Source of the DNA: Spirochaetaceae bacterium
GTDB lineage: Bacteria > Spirochaetota > Spirochaetia > DSM-27196 > SLST01
NCBI GenBank assembly: GCA_007129695.1
Contig: SKVA01000064.1
Coordinates: 1-12,063 of the forward strand
Length of the DNA stretch: 12,063 nucleotides
Reading direction: 5' to 3'
Part shown: positions 1-5,393 of the stretch, one piece after another
Numbering within the stretch: position 1 is the first letter of the stretch
Layout: each line of letters starts with the position of its first letter
Notes under the pieces: generated by a model
What the model was told of the DNA's origin: nothing
The model's database searches: none
Seen by the model: only the letters and a program-made list of their open reading frames with translations
Made by a program: the position numbers and the translations under genes

Positions 1-207
1 GGCGAGGATTTTGCGCCCGCGTCGGGCGGTCCTTCCGGCGGTTCATCCGGCAGCAGACCGGCCGGCGGCAAGCCGCCCGCTCGTGAGGATCGGGGTGGCA
101 GCGAAAGTCCGCCGGCCCGCAAGACCGACGATACCGTGGAGGCCCACCGGCCACGCAAGGGCGTACTCGCGCGGCTGTCGCGGCTGTTCCGCAAAGAGGG
201 TGAGTAG
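1..207 (+). CDS. C-terminal tail of an unrecognised protein (5' end outside window)
   Basis: Frame 1 is open from the first base to a TAG at 205-207 and gives 68 residues. About the first 55 are low complexity, rich in Gly, Ser, Pro, Arg and Lys, and look like a disordered linker. The last 16 (KGVLARLSRLFRKEGE) could form a short basic amphipathic helix. I chose this frame because it enters from outside the window, ends cleanly before the rpsD promoter and has the composition of a flexible tail. The other open frames here start inside the window and have no ribosome binding site. Nothing identifies the family. A basic helix after a linker could bind RNA, membrane or a partner protein, but that is speculation. 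The frame could also be chance in GC-rich DNA. Confidence 0.5.
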   Translation, partial: GEDFAPASGGPSGGSSGSRPAGGKPPAREDRGGSESPPARKTDDTVEAHRPRKGVLARLSRLFRKEGE

Positions 208-245
208 GCTGTAGCATTCCGGTCCCGACGTTCGGTATCGCGATA

Positions 246-274
246 TTGACAATGAAGGGCTGTTCGACTACTTT
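246..274 (+). promoter_or_regulatory. Candidate housekeeping sigma promoter of rpsD
   Basis: A perfect TTGACA at 246-251 is followed after 17 bases by TACTTT at 269-274 (4 of 6 to TATAAT). The predicted start is near 281, giving a leader of about 33 bases with AAGGAG at 300-305, 8 bases before the rpsD ATG. Spacing and placement are those of a standard sigma-70-type promoter. It would transcribe rpsD apart from the upstream gene. No hairpin resembling an S4 autoregulatory leader is obvious in so short a leader. Confidence 0.65.
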
Positions 275-313
275 ATGCAGCCTAAGTTTCGATCGAAGCA
301 AGGAGATTGGTGA

Positions 314-928
314 ATGGCCCGCAATTCCACAGCGAGGGGCAAGATTGTCCGCAGGTTCGGACTCAACATCTACGGAAATCAGAAGTATGATCGCCTCCTG
401 AAGAGAAAGCCTGCCGCTCCGGGGAATCCGAAGCGCGGGCGTGTCAGACAGACCGAGTACGGACGACAACTCGTAGAGAAGCAGAAGCTGAAGTGGGCGT
501 ACGGACTGAGTGAACGCCAGTTCAGCAACCTCTTCTACAAGGCGAAGGCGATGAAAGGCGTCACCGGCGATAACATGCTGATGCTGCTCGAACGTCGGCT
601 CGATAACGTTGTCTACCGGATCGGGATGGCTACCAGCCGCTCGCAGGCTCGTCAGCTTGTGAGCCACGGGCACATCCTGCTGAACGGCCGGAAGGTGACG
701 ATTCCGTCGGCGCTCGTGCGACCAGCGGACAAGGTTTCGGTTCGCGATCGCAAGCCGACCAAGGATCTGCTTCGCAAGCTCATGGCCGACAACTCGTCAC
801 GTCCGGTTCCACCGTGGATTACCGTTTCCAGGGATGATCTCCAGGGTACGATCGAGGTTATCCCTTCTCGCGACGTCATTCCGACGATTGCCGAAGAGCA
901 GCTCATCGTCGAGTTCTACTCGAAGTAG
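314..928 (+). CDS. rpsD: 30S ribosomal protein S4
   Basis: The 204-residue product matches the usual S4 length. S4 is a primary 16S rRNA-binding protein that nucleates assembly of the small-subunit body and contributes to decoding accuracy. The N-terminal part carries the family's FGLNIYGN and YGLSERQF segments. An S4 RNA-binding domain lies at about residues 90-155, with LERRLDNVVYRIGMATSRSQ, QARQLVSHGHILLNGRKV and then basic residues. The C-terminus ends in the typical IVEFYSK. There are no cysteines, so this is the zinc-free form. The ATG at 314 has AAGGAG 8 bases upstream and its own TTGACA promoter. Unlike in many bacteria, rpsD here is not next to rpsM, rpsK, rpoA or rplQ. Identification is secure. 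Confidence 0.98.
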   Translation: MARNSTARGKIVRRFGLNIYGNQKYDRLLKRKPAAPGNPKRGRVRQTEYGRQLVEKQKLKWAYGLSERQFSNLFYKAKAMKGVTGDNMLMLLERRLDNVVYRIGMATSRSQARQLVSHGHILLNGRKVTIPSALVRPADKVSVRDRKPTKDLLRKLMADNSSRPVPPWITVSRDDLQGTIEVIPSRDVIPTIAEEQLIVEFYSK

Positions 929-941
929 AACGCGGACTCCC

Positions 942-970
942 GCCCGGCTTCGGTTGCAGACCGTCCGGGC
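942..970 (+). terminator. Possible weak intrinsic terminator after rpsD
   Basis: GCCCGG (942-947) pairs with CCGGGC (965-970), and inside this CGGT (951-954) pairs with ACCG (960-963) around a 5-base loop, with a small internal loop between. The hairpin begins 14 bases after the rpsD stop. The following bases, TTGGTGT, make a poor U-tract, so termination may be partial or not intrinsic. A partial terminator would allow some read-through into metF. Confidence 0.4.
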
Positions 971-999
971 TTGGTGTAACCGTCCGGACCGGGTATAAA
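971..999 (+). promoter_or_regulatory. Candidate metF promoter close to the start codon
   Basis: TATAAA at 994-999 matches the -10 consensus at 5 of 6 positions. TTGGTG at 971-976, 17 bases upstream, is a weak -35 (3 of 6). The -10 ends 5 bases before the metF ATG, so transcription would start at or beside the start codon and the mRNA would be leaderless. No good Shine-Dalgarno site lies between. The strong -10 and weak -35 make this a moderate-to-low call. Confidence 0.35.
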
Positions 1000-1004
1000 G
1001 CTGC

Positions 1005-1901
1005 ATGCATATCTCCGCGATTCTGGCCGCCCGGCGACCGACCTTTAGTCTGGAATTCTTCCCCCCGAAAACTGAACCGGGCTGGGAGCGCCTGTTCCGG
1101 GTCATGGAGAGGTTCCAGCGTTTGAGGCCCGACTTCGTGTCGGTCACCTACGGAGCCGGCGGTACCACCCGCCACCAGACGAACCGGCTCGTCCGCCGAA
1201 TCGCGACTGAGACACGCTTGAGTCCGATCCCGCACCTGACCTGCGTGTGCCACGATCGCGATGAGGTCGAGCGTATTCTTGACGACTATCTCGGGATTGG
1301 AATCTCGGCGGTGATGGCGCTGCGCGGCGATCCTCCTGTCGGCGGTGACTCGTGCGACGGAGCGTATCGGTACGCAGCCGAACTCGTCGAGCACATCGTC
1401 GGGTACTGTACGCGCAACTCGCCCAATGGCGAGGCGCCGTTCGGAGTCGGTGTCGCCGGCTTTCCCGAGGGCCATCCGGCAACTCCAAATCGCGTCGTCG
1501 AGCTAGACAACCTCAGGCGCAAGGTCGACGCCGGAGCCGATTACATCTGCACGCAGCTCTTCTTTGACAACCGCGACTTCTACGACTTCCGCGAGCGATG
1601 CCGGATCGCCGGCATAACGGTTCCGATCGTCGCCGGCGTGATGCCGGTTACCAGCCGCGCAAACTTCGAGCGGCTTCCGTCGCTCGCGCTTGGCGCACGC
1701 TATCCGGCGGCGTTCATGAGAGCCGTCGGATCGTGCGCGACCGACGACGATGTTCGCCGGTGCGGGGTCGACTGGGCGATCGCTCAGTGCTCCGATCTGA
1801 TAGCGAACGGGGTCGACGGCGTCCACTTCTACACGCTGAATCAGTTCGGGCCGATCCGCGACGTCTGGGAGGCCGCCGGAGCGGTAACATCCTCAAGATA
1901 G
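1005..1901 (+). CDS. metF: 5,10-methylenetetrahydrofolate reductase
   Basis: The 298-residue protein has the length of bacterial MetF, a cytosolic FAD-dependent TIM barrel. It reduces 5,10-methylene-THF to 5-methyl-THF, the methyl donor for methionine synthesis. Signatures in order are FSLEFFPPK (residues 14-22, with Glu17 at the catalytic glutamate position), DFVSVTYGAGG, IPHLTCVC, ALRGDPP (folate and flavin site), ADYICTQLFFD, PIVAGVMPV and, near the end, GVHFYTLN. The ATG at 1005 suits the family N-terminus and lies 76 bases after rpsD. No convincing Shine-Dalgarno precedes it, but a TATAAA lies 5 bases upstream, suggesting a leaderless message. The regulator gene begins 40 bases after metF on the same strand and may be co-transcribed. 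No metE or metH is present in the window. Confidence 0.95.
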   Translation: MHISAILAARRPTFSLEFFPPKTEPGWERLFRVMERFQRLRPDFVSVTYGAGGTTRHQTNRLVRRIATETRLSPIPHLTCVCHDRDEVERILDDYLGIGISAVMALRGDPPVGGDSCDGAYRYAAELVEHIVGYCTRNSPNGEAPFGVGVAGFPEGHPATPNRVVELDNLRRKVDAGADYICTQLFFDNRDFYDFRERCRIAGITVPIVAGVMPVTSRANFERLPSLALGARYPAAFMRAVGSCATDDDVRRCGVDWAIAQCSDLIANGVDGVHFYTLNQFGPIRDVWEAAGAVTSSR

Positions 1902-1941
1902 ACGATCCCGGGGCCGATACAAAGTTGAGGTAGCAAGGAAA

Positions 1942-3228
1942 ATGCGGAAGATGCCGGTGATCAGCTCCGACGCGGAGCTGAACGATCGAGTCGCGAGAAT
2001 CTGTCATAAACTCGGCGATGTGTTCGAGCCGGTTTTCTTCGAGTCGGGCGCCGATGCGCTCGAGTACCTGTTATACGAGCTTCCTGATGTCAATCTGGTG
2101 AACTTCTCCGATCCCGAAATCGATACTACGTCGATCCTGGATACGATCAAACACGATCCGTGGCTCCACTACGGCGGGATCATTGCGGTCTACAGCCGCG
2201 GCGACCTCAAGGAGCTCGAAGAGCAGCTTCCCGACTCGAACGTGATCAGCCTGATCGCTCGCGGAGAGTTCGTCGCGAGTTTCTTCCGCGTACTGCGGAT
2301 CCTGGTCGAGAACCGACGGATCATCTTCCAGCGCGATCTGCAGAGCTATCTCCTTGGAAACGTCTACGGGTCGTTCGAGATGGACAACGACCCGTACAAC
2401 ATCAAAACCTACGCGAACCTGGTCAGTAACTACCTGTTTAACTCGAACTACATCAACCGCGACAAGCGCGACCGGCTGCACGTCGCGCTGTTCGAGATGC
2501 TGATGAACGCGGTCGAACACGGCAATTGCGACATCAGCTACGATGAAAAGACCGCGTGGCTTGAGAACCACGGAGACATTCTGGATCTGATCCGGCAGAA
2601 GGCGAAGGAGCCCGAGATCCGGAAGAAGAAGGTGCACTTCTCGTATCGGATCACACCCGAGCGCTCCTTCTTCACGGTCCGCGACGAGGGTGCCGGTTTC
2701 GACTGGCGCGCACGCGTGAGCCCGGATCCAGATTCCGTGAATCTGACGATGCACGGCCACGGCATCCAGATGACCAACTACTACATTGAGAACCTTTCAT
2801 ACAACGACGCCGGAACCGAGGTCCGCTTCGAACTGAGCCACCAAGACCACGAGACTAACCTGGTGCCGAGTATCTTCCAGGATCAGCAGGAGCGGGAGTT
2901 CCAGGATCGCGACGTCGTGTTCAGGGAAGGCGAAGAGTCGAACTACCTCTACTACATCGTCTCCGGATCGTTCGAGATCTTCACCGGCGGCAAGCTCATC
3001 TCCACGCTCACGTCAGACGACATGTTCCTTGGCGAGATGAGTTTTCTGCTGAACGACCGCCGGTCAGCGACCGTGATATCGCGCGGACGCAGTGTGCTGA
3101 TGATGATCCAGAAGAAGGCGTTCGTGAACGTGATCAAGGCGCAGCCCCACTACGGCATCTTCCTTGCGCGCCTGCTCGCGCAGCGGCTGAGCAACCTGAA
3201 CGCGCAGGTGGCGGTTCTCAAGGGCTGA
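1942..3228 (+). CDS. Pseudo-receiver / RsbW-type ATPase / cyclic-nucleotide-binding regulator
   Basis: This 428-residue soluble regulator has three parts. Residues about 4-125 look like a response-regulator receiver fold, but Asn54 (LVNFSDPEID) replaces the phosphoacceptor Asp and ARGEF stands where a Lys-Pro pair is expected, so it is probably not phosphorylated. Residues about 170-300 form a GHKL ATPase of anti-sigma (HATPase_c_2) type: N-box with Glu185, Asn189 and His193 (EMLMNAVEHGN), G1 box DEGAGFDW (248-255), and HGHGIQM (271-277). A charged 35-residue insert separates the N and G1 boxes. Residues about 312-425 form a cyclic-nucleotide-binding beta-roll with GEMSFLLNDRRSATV (364-378), keeping Glu365 and the Arg-Ser pair 374-375 that contact cyclic nucleotides in CRP-type proteins. 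It may tie a second messenger to serine phosphorylation or sequestration of a partner, but no anti-sigma-factor antagonist gene is adjacent. Start uncertain: GAGG at 1927-1930 suits ATG 1942, while AAGGAA at 1935-1940 suits ATG 1951. Confidence 0.85.
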   Translation: MRKMPVISSDAELNDRVARICHKLGDVFEPVFFESGADALEYLLYELPDVNLVNFSDPEIDTTSILDTIKHDPWLHYGGIIAVYSRGDLKELEEQLPDSNVISLIARGEFVASFFRVLRILVENRRIIFQRDLQSYLLGNVYGSFEMDNDPYNIKTYANLVSNYLFNSNYINRDKRDRLHVALFEMLMNAVEHGNCDISYDEKTAWLENHGDILDLIRQKAKEPEIRKKKVHFSYRITPERSFFTVRDEGAGFDWRARVSPDPDSVNLTMHGHGIQMTNYYIENLSYNDAGTEVRFELSHQDHETNLVPSIFQDQQEREFQDRDVVFREGEESNYLYYIVSGSFEIFTGGKLISTLTSDDMFLGEMSFLLNDRRSATVISRGRSVLMMIQKKAFVNVIKAQPHYGIFLARLLAQRLSNLNAQVAVLKG

Positions 3229-3465
3229 TCACTCCGCGATGCGGATCGTCGCCTCGTAGCCAATCTTGTCGACGAGCTGGCAGACCTTCTCGAGCGCCTC
3301 CCTGTTTCCGTCATACTCTATCTGGATCGTGCTGGTACCGCGGTCGACGAAGATGTCGCTGATGCCGGAGATCTTCCGTCCCACGTGCTCGATCGTGATC
3401 GCGCAGCTCGTACACTTCGCCCCGACCAGGTCCAACACTGCCTTTTTGCGATCCGTGCTTTCCAT
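3229..3465 (-). CDS. Small heavy-metal-associated (HMA) domain protein
   Basis: The 78-residue protein is a single HMA domain of beta-alpha-beta-beta-alpha-beta type. GAKCTSC (residues 15-21) holds the metal-binding CxxC (Cys18, Cys21), where the usual GMxCxxC methionine is replaced by Ala. Typical distal segments follow: ITIEHVGRKISGI, STIQIEYDGN and a C-terminal VDKIGYEATI. Family members carry Cu(I) or other soft metals to P-type ATPases or sensors. None is in this window, so partner and metal are unknown. The frame stays open far upstream, but only the ATG at 3465 gives the domain a natural N-terminus. The stop TGA abuts the stop of the convergent regulator with no intergenic base. It is divergent from the sigma-54 regulator, with 88 bases between starts. 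There is no Shine-Dalgarno, but promoter-like hexamers place a start site at the ATG. Confidence 0.85.
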   Translation of the reverse strand: MESTDRKKAVLDLVGAKCTSCAITIEHVGRKISGISDIFVDRGTSTIQIEYDGNREALEKVCQLVDKIGYEATIRIAE

Positions 3466-3471
3466 ATCGAA

Positions 3472-3500
3472 AAGATACGTCGGTGATTCCCTGCGGTAAA
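3472..3500 (-). promoter_or_regulatory. Candidate leaderless promoter of the HMA gene
   Basis: Reading the minus strand, TTTACC (complement of 3495-3500) and TATCTT (complement of 3472-3477) are separated by exactly 17 bases, each matching its consensus at 4 of 6 positions. Six bases then separate the -10 from the A of the ATG at 3465, the usual distance to a transcription start. With no Shine-Dalgarno upstream of this ATG, a leaderless mRNA is the simplest reading. Confidence 0.4.
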
Positions 3501-3516
3501 GGCGTGCGAGCGGCCG

Positions 3517-3546
3517 GTGCCACGCGGCGGCGCTTTGTGGTATCCT
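3517..3546 (+). promoter_or_regulatory. Candidate extended -10 promoter of the sigma-54 regulator gene
   Basis: TATCCT at 3541-3546 is preceded by TG at 3538-3539, making an extended -10. GTGCCA at 3517-3522 is a plausible -35 (4 of 6, 18-base spacer). The -10 ends 7 bases before the GTG start codon, so the transcript would begin at or one base before the coding sequence. No Shine-Dalgarno is present. It shares the 88-base divergent region with the HMA promoter. Confidence 0.4.
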
Positions 3547-3553
3547 CCTGGGC

Positions 3554-4957
3554 GTGGGATCGAGCGCGGAGCGAATACTGATAGTTGACGACGATGAGCT
3601 GGTCACCGACGTGTTCGCGGCGATCCTTGACGACGCTGGATGGAGCGATACGATCCGTGTGACCGATTCCCGGCGCGTGTTGCCGGTCCTCGAAGAGCAC
3701 TCGGTCGCCGCAGTGCTCCTCGATCTGGCGATGCCGCACGTCAGCGGGACCGAACTGCTCGACACGATCGCCGAGCGGTGGCCCGAAATACCGGTGATCA
3801 TCCTGACGCTCGAGAGTCGCGTCGACGTCGTCGTCGAGTGTATGAAGCGTGGCGCGTTCGATTTCATGACCAAACCGGTCGATGAGAATCGCCTGATAGC
3901 GTCGGTCTCGCACGCCGTCCGTGTCCGCGGGCTCGACCAGGAAGTTCGCGCGCTATCGGTTCGCGATGACGAGATCGTGATCCGCAGTCCCGAGACCTTC
4001 GCGGCGATCGTCACGCGCAGCGACGCGATGCGTCGGGTATTCGCGTACGTTGAGGCGGTTGCGCCTGGCCCGCGGGCGGTGCTGATAACCGGCGAAAGCG
4101 GTACCGGCAAAGAACTGATCGCGCGCGCGGTCCATACTGCGAGTGGACGCGCGGGAGCCTTCGTCGCGGTCAACGTCGCCGGCCTGGACGATGCGATGTT
4201 CTCCGACTCGCTGTTTGGTCATCGCCGCGGTGCGTATACCGGGGCCGATTCAGTTCGGAAGGGACTCGTCGAAAGCGCGGCCGACGGGACGCTCTTTCTT
4301 GACGAGATTGGAGATTTGGACAACGCGGCCCAGGTCAAGCTGCTGCGACTCCTCCAGGAGGACGAGTACTATCCGCTCGGGTCGGATGTGCCCGAACGGT
4401 CGCGCGCGCGCGTGGTGGCTGCGACCAACAGCGCGCTCGTCGACAAGGTCGAGGCCGGCACGTTCCGACGCGACCTCTACTATCGCCTGATGGCCCACCA
4501 CGCCGCGCTGCCGCCGCTACGCGACCGGCTCGAGGATCTTGCACCGTTGGTGCAGCTGTTCGTTGCCGACGCGTGCGCCGCGTTCGCTCGGGAGCCGGTG
4601 CGGATAGCGCCGCGCGCGCTCGACGCGCTCCTTTCGTACGGCTTTCCCGGCAACGTTCGCGAGCTGCAGTCCATCGTGATCGACGCGGTGAGCCGCCTTG
4701 CCGCGGACACGCTCACCTACGATGACCTGGCACGACATAGCTCGCTCGAGCCGGTCGCGCGTCGTGAGGAGACCCCGCCGATCATCATCAACGGATCGCT
4801 ACCGCGGCTCAGCGATGTGGAAGACTACCTCTACGCCGAGGCGCTGCGGCAGTCCGACGGAAACCAGACCGCAGCGGCAAGGCTGCTCGGCGTGTCGCAG
4901 TCGACGTTGAGCCGCTGGCTCGCGCGTGCAGCGAAGTCTCACCGTACCGATGCATAG
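3554..4957 (+). CDS. Sigma-54-dependent response regulator (NtrC family bacterial enhancer-binding protein)
   Basis: The 467-residue protein has full NtrC architecture. The receiver (about 6-125) has acidic residues at 12-14, phosphoacceptor Asp57 (LLDLAMP), Thr85 and Lys107 (TKP). The AAA+ domain (about 150-385) has Walker A GESGTGKE (180-187), the sigma-54 contact loop as GAYTGA (226-231) rather than GAFTGA, Walker B GTLFLDE (245-251) and the arginine-finger region FRRDLYYRL. A Fis-type helix-turn-helix lies at the C-terminus (NQTAAARLLGVSQSTLSRWL). When phosphorylated it should form a ring that uses ATP to open sigma-54 promoter complexes. No sensor kinase is adjacent, so it is an orphan here. 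The GTG at 3554 places the first receiver strand at residue 8, as is normal. A full-consensus sigma-54 promoter lies 119 bases past the stop on the same strand, a strong hint of a local target. Confidence 0.95.
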   Translation: MGSSAERILIVDDDELVTDVFAAILDDAGWSDTIRVTDSRRVLPVLEEHSVAAVLLDLAMPHVSGTELLDTIAERWPEIPVIILTLESRVDVVVECMKRGAFDFMTKPVDENRLIASVSHAVRVRGLDQEVRALSVRDDEIVIRSPETFAAIVTRSDAMRRVFAYVEAVAPGPRAVLITGESGTGKELIARAVHTASGRAGAFVAVNVAGLDDAMFSDSLFGHRRGAYTGADSVRKGLVESAADGTLFLDEIGDLDNAAQVKLLRLLQEDEYYPLGSDVPERSRARVVAATNSALVDKVEAGTFRRDLYYRLMAHHAALPPLRDRLEDLAPLVQLFVADACAAFAREPVRIAPRALDALLSYGFPGNVRELQSIVIDAVSRLAADTLTYDDLARHSSLEPVARREETPPIIINGSLPRLSDVEDYLYAEALRQSDGNQTAAARLLGVSQSTLSRWLARAAKSHRTDA

Positions 4958-5004
4958 TGCATAGCCAAGGCTGCGGCTCATGCGGATTGCATTGCGAACT
5001 GCAT
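4950..5004 (+). promoter_or_regulatory. Candidate upstream activator sequence: four TGCAT boxes
   Basis: TGCAT begins at 4951, 4958, 4988 and 5000. The first two sit in a perfect dyad (ATGCA, 3-base spacer TAG that is also the regulator stop codon, TGCAT; 4950-4962). The other two are direct repeats 12 bases apart. They lie about 100-150 bases upstream of the predicted sigma-54 start near 5103, the normal range for enhancer-binding-protein sites. The sequence shows the repeats; their role is inferred. Confidence 0.4.
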
Positions 5005-5076
5005 TCGAGCTGACTTCGGCGAACACAGCTGATCGGCAACTCATTCCAGTAGAGAGAGATATCAACACAGCCTTGT

Positions 5077-5092
5077 TGGCACGGTGGTTGCT
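5077..5092 (+). promoter_or_regulatory. Sigma-54 (-24/-12) promoter
   Basis: TGGCACG (5077-5083), four bases, then TTGCT (5088-5092) match the sigma-54 consensus TGGCACG-N4-TTGCW at every fixed position, with a T before the first element as preferred. The conserved GG and GC are 10 bases apart, as sigma-54 requires. Transcription should start about 12 bases downstream, near 5102-5104. The activator gene lies directly upstream. No good protein gene follows on this strand, so the product is likely an RNA. Confidence 0.8.
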
Positions 5093-5102
5093 TCCCGATC
5101 TG

Positions 5103-5178
5103 AGGTGGGTCTTACCCGCCGATGTAAAAACAGGGCCCGGGGGTCCAACCCCGCTGGACTTCCGGGCGCCCTTTCCCG
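5103..5178 (+). ncRNA. Candidate sigma-54-driven small RNA (two hairpins with A-rich linker)
   Basis: Beginning at the predicted sigma-54 start, GGTGGGT (5104-5110) and ACCCGCC (5114-5120) form a 7-bp hairpin with one G-U pair and a 3-base loop. An A-rich linker, GATGTAAAAAC (5121-5131), follows. A strong second hairpin then has 12 continuous pairs (5136-5147 with 5155-5166, two G-U) plus AGGG with CCCT outside a 2-base bulge, followed by TTTCCC. This is a plausible RNA of about 75 bases. The plus-strand U-tract is short, so the transcript might instead continue toward 5393. Hairpin pairing is seen directly; expression and ends are inferred. Confidence 0.4.
5126..5172 (-). terminator. Intrinsic terminator on the minus strand, for the phospholipase transcript
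   Basis: On the minus strand the same strong hairpin (5172 back to 5132) is followed at once by G and five T's (complement of 5126-5130). This GC-rich stem with a U-tract is a standard rho-independent terminator. It lies 224-270 bases beyond the phospholipase stop at 5396, so that mRNA would carry a long structured 3' UTR including the 194-base inverted-repeat element. With TTT on the plus side it might be weakly bidirectional. Confidence 0.7.
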
Positions 5179-5199
5179 CGGTTGATGGTCCGGACTGAC

Positions 5200-5393
5200 A
5201 CTGGTGCCGTAATTGTTGACGACCTAGACCGCGAGGTCACGGCACCTACAGGCGTGGCGTGCCCGGCAGGCCGCGGCTCGCAGCGCGACGACGGAGTATG
5301 GAGTAGCACTCGCATCGGAAACTGTCCTGCGATACTCTTGACGCGGGTTTCTGGTCTCCTGCGTCATTGCCCGTCAACAATTCCCGCACCAGT
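5200..5393. repeat. 194-base element bounded by 22-base inverted arms
   Basis: The left arm (5200-5221) and the reverse complement of the right arm (5372-5393) agree at 20 of 22 bases: ACTGGTGC, a 3-base stretch with two differences, then AATTGTTGACG. The 150 bases between hold further hairpins: TGACGCGGG (5339-5347) with CCTGCGTCA (5358-5366), GAGTAT (5294-5299) with ATACTC (5332-5337), and GGTGCCGT (5203-5210) with ACGGCACC (5239-5246). No target-site duplication is visible and no protein is encoded convincingly. It could be a structured RNA closed by a long helix, on either strand, or a small MITE-like element whose duplications have decayed. The right arm ends 2 bases outside the phospholipase stop codon. 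Confidence 0.7.

Noticed and set aside
961..987. Direct repeat CCGTCCGG at 961-968 and 980-987
   Set aside because: Short, two copies only, GC-rich; the first copy is part of the rpsD terminator-like hairpin. Likely chance.
3466..4173. Upstream extension of the HMA reading frame on the minus strand
   Set aside because: The extension is antisense to the receiver and AAA+ domains of the sigma-54 regulator and is Ser/Arg/Thr-rich. The HMA domain starts naturally at the ATG at 3465.
4980..5198. 72-codon plus-strand frame after the sigma-54 regulator
   Set aside because: Only a weak AAGG precedes it, the sigma-54 promoter and both hairpins lie inside it, and the residues show no domain pattern.
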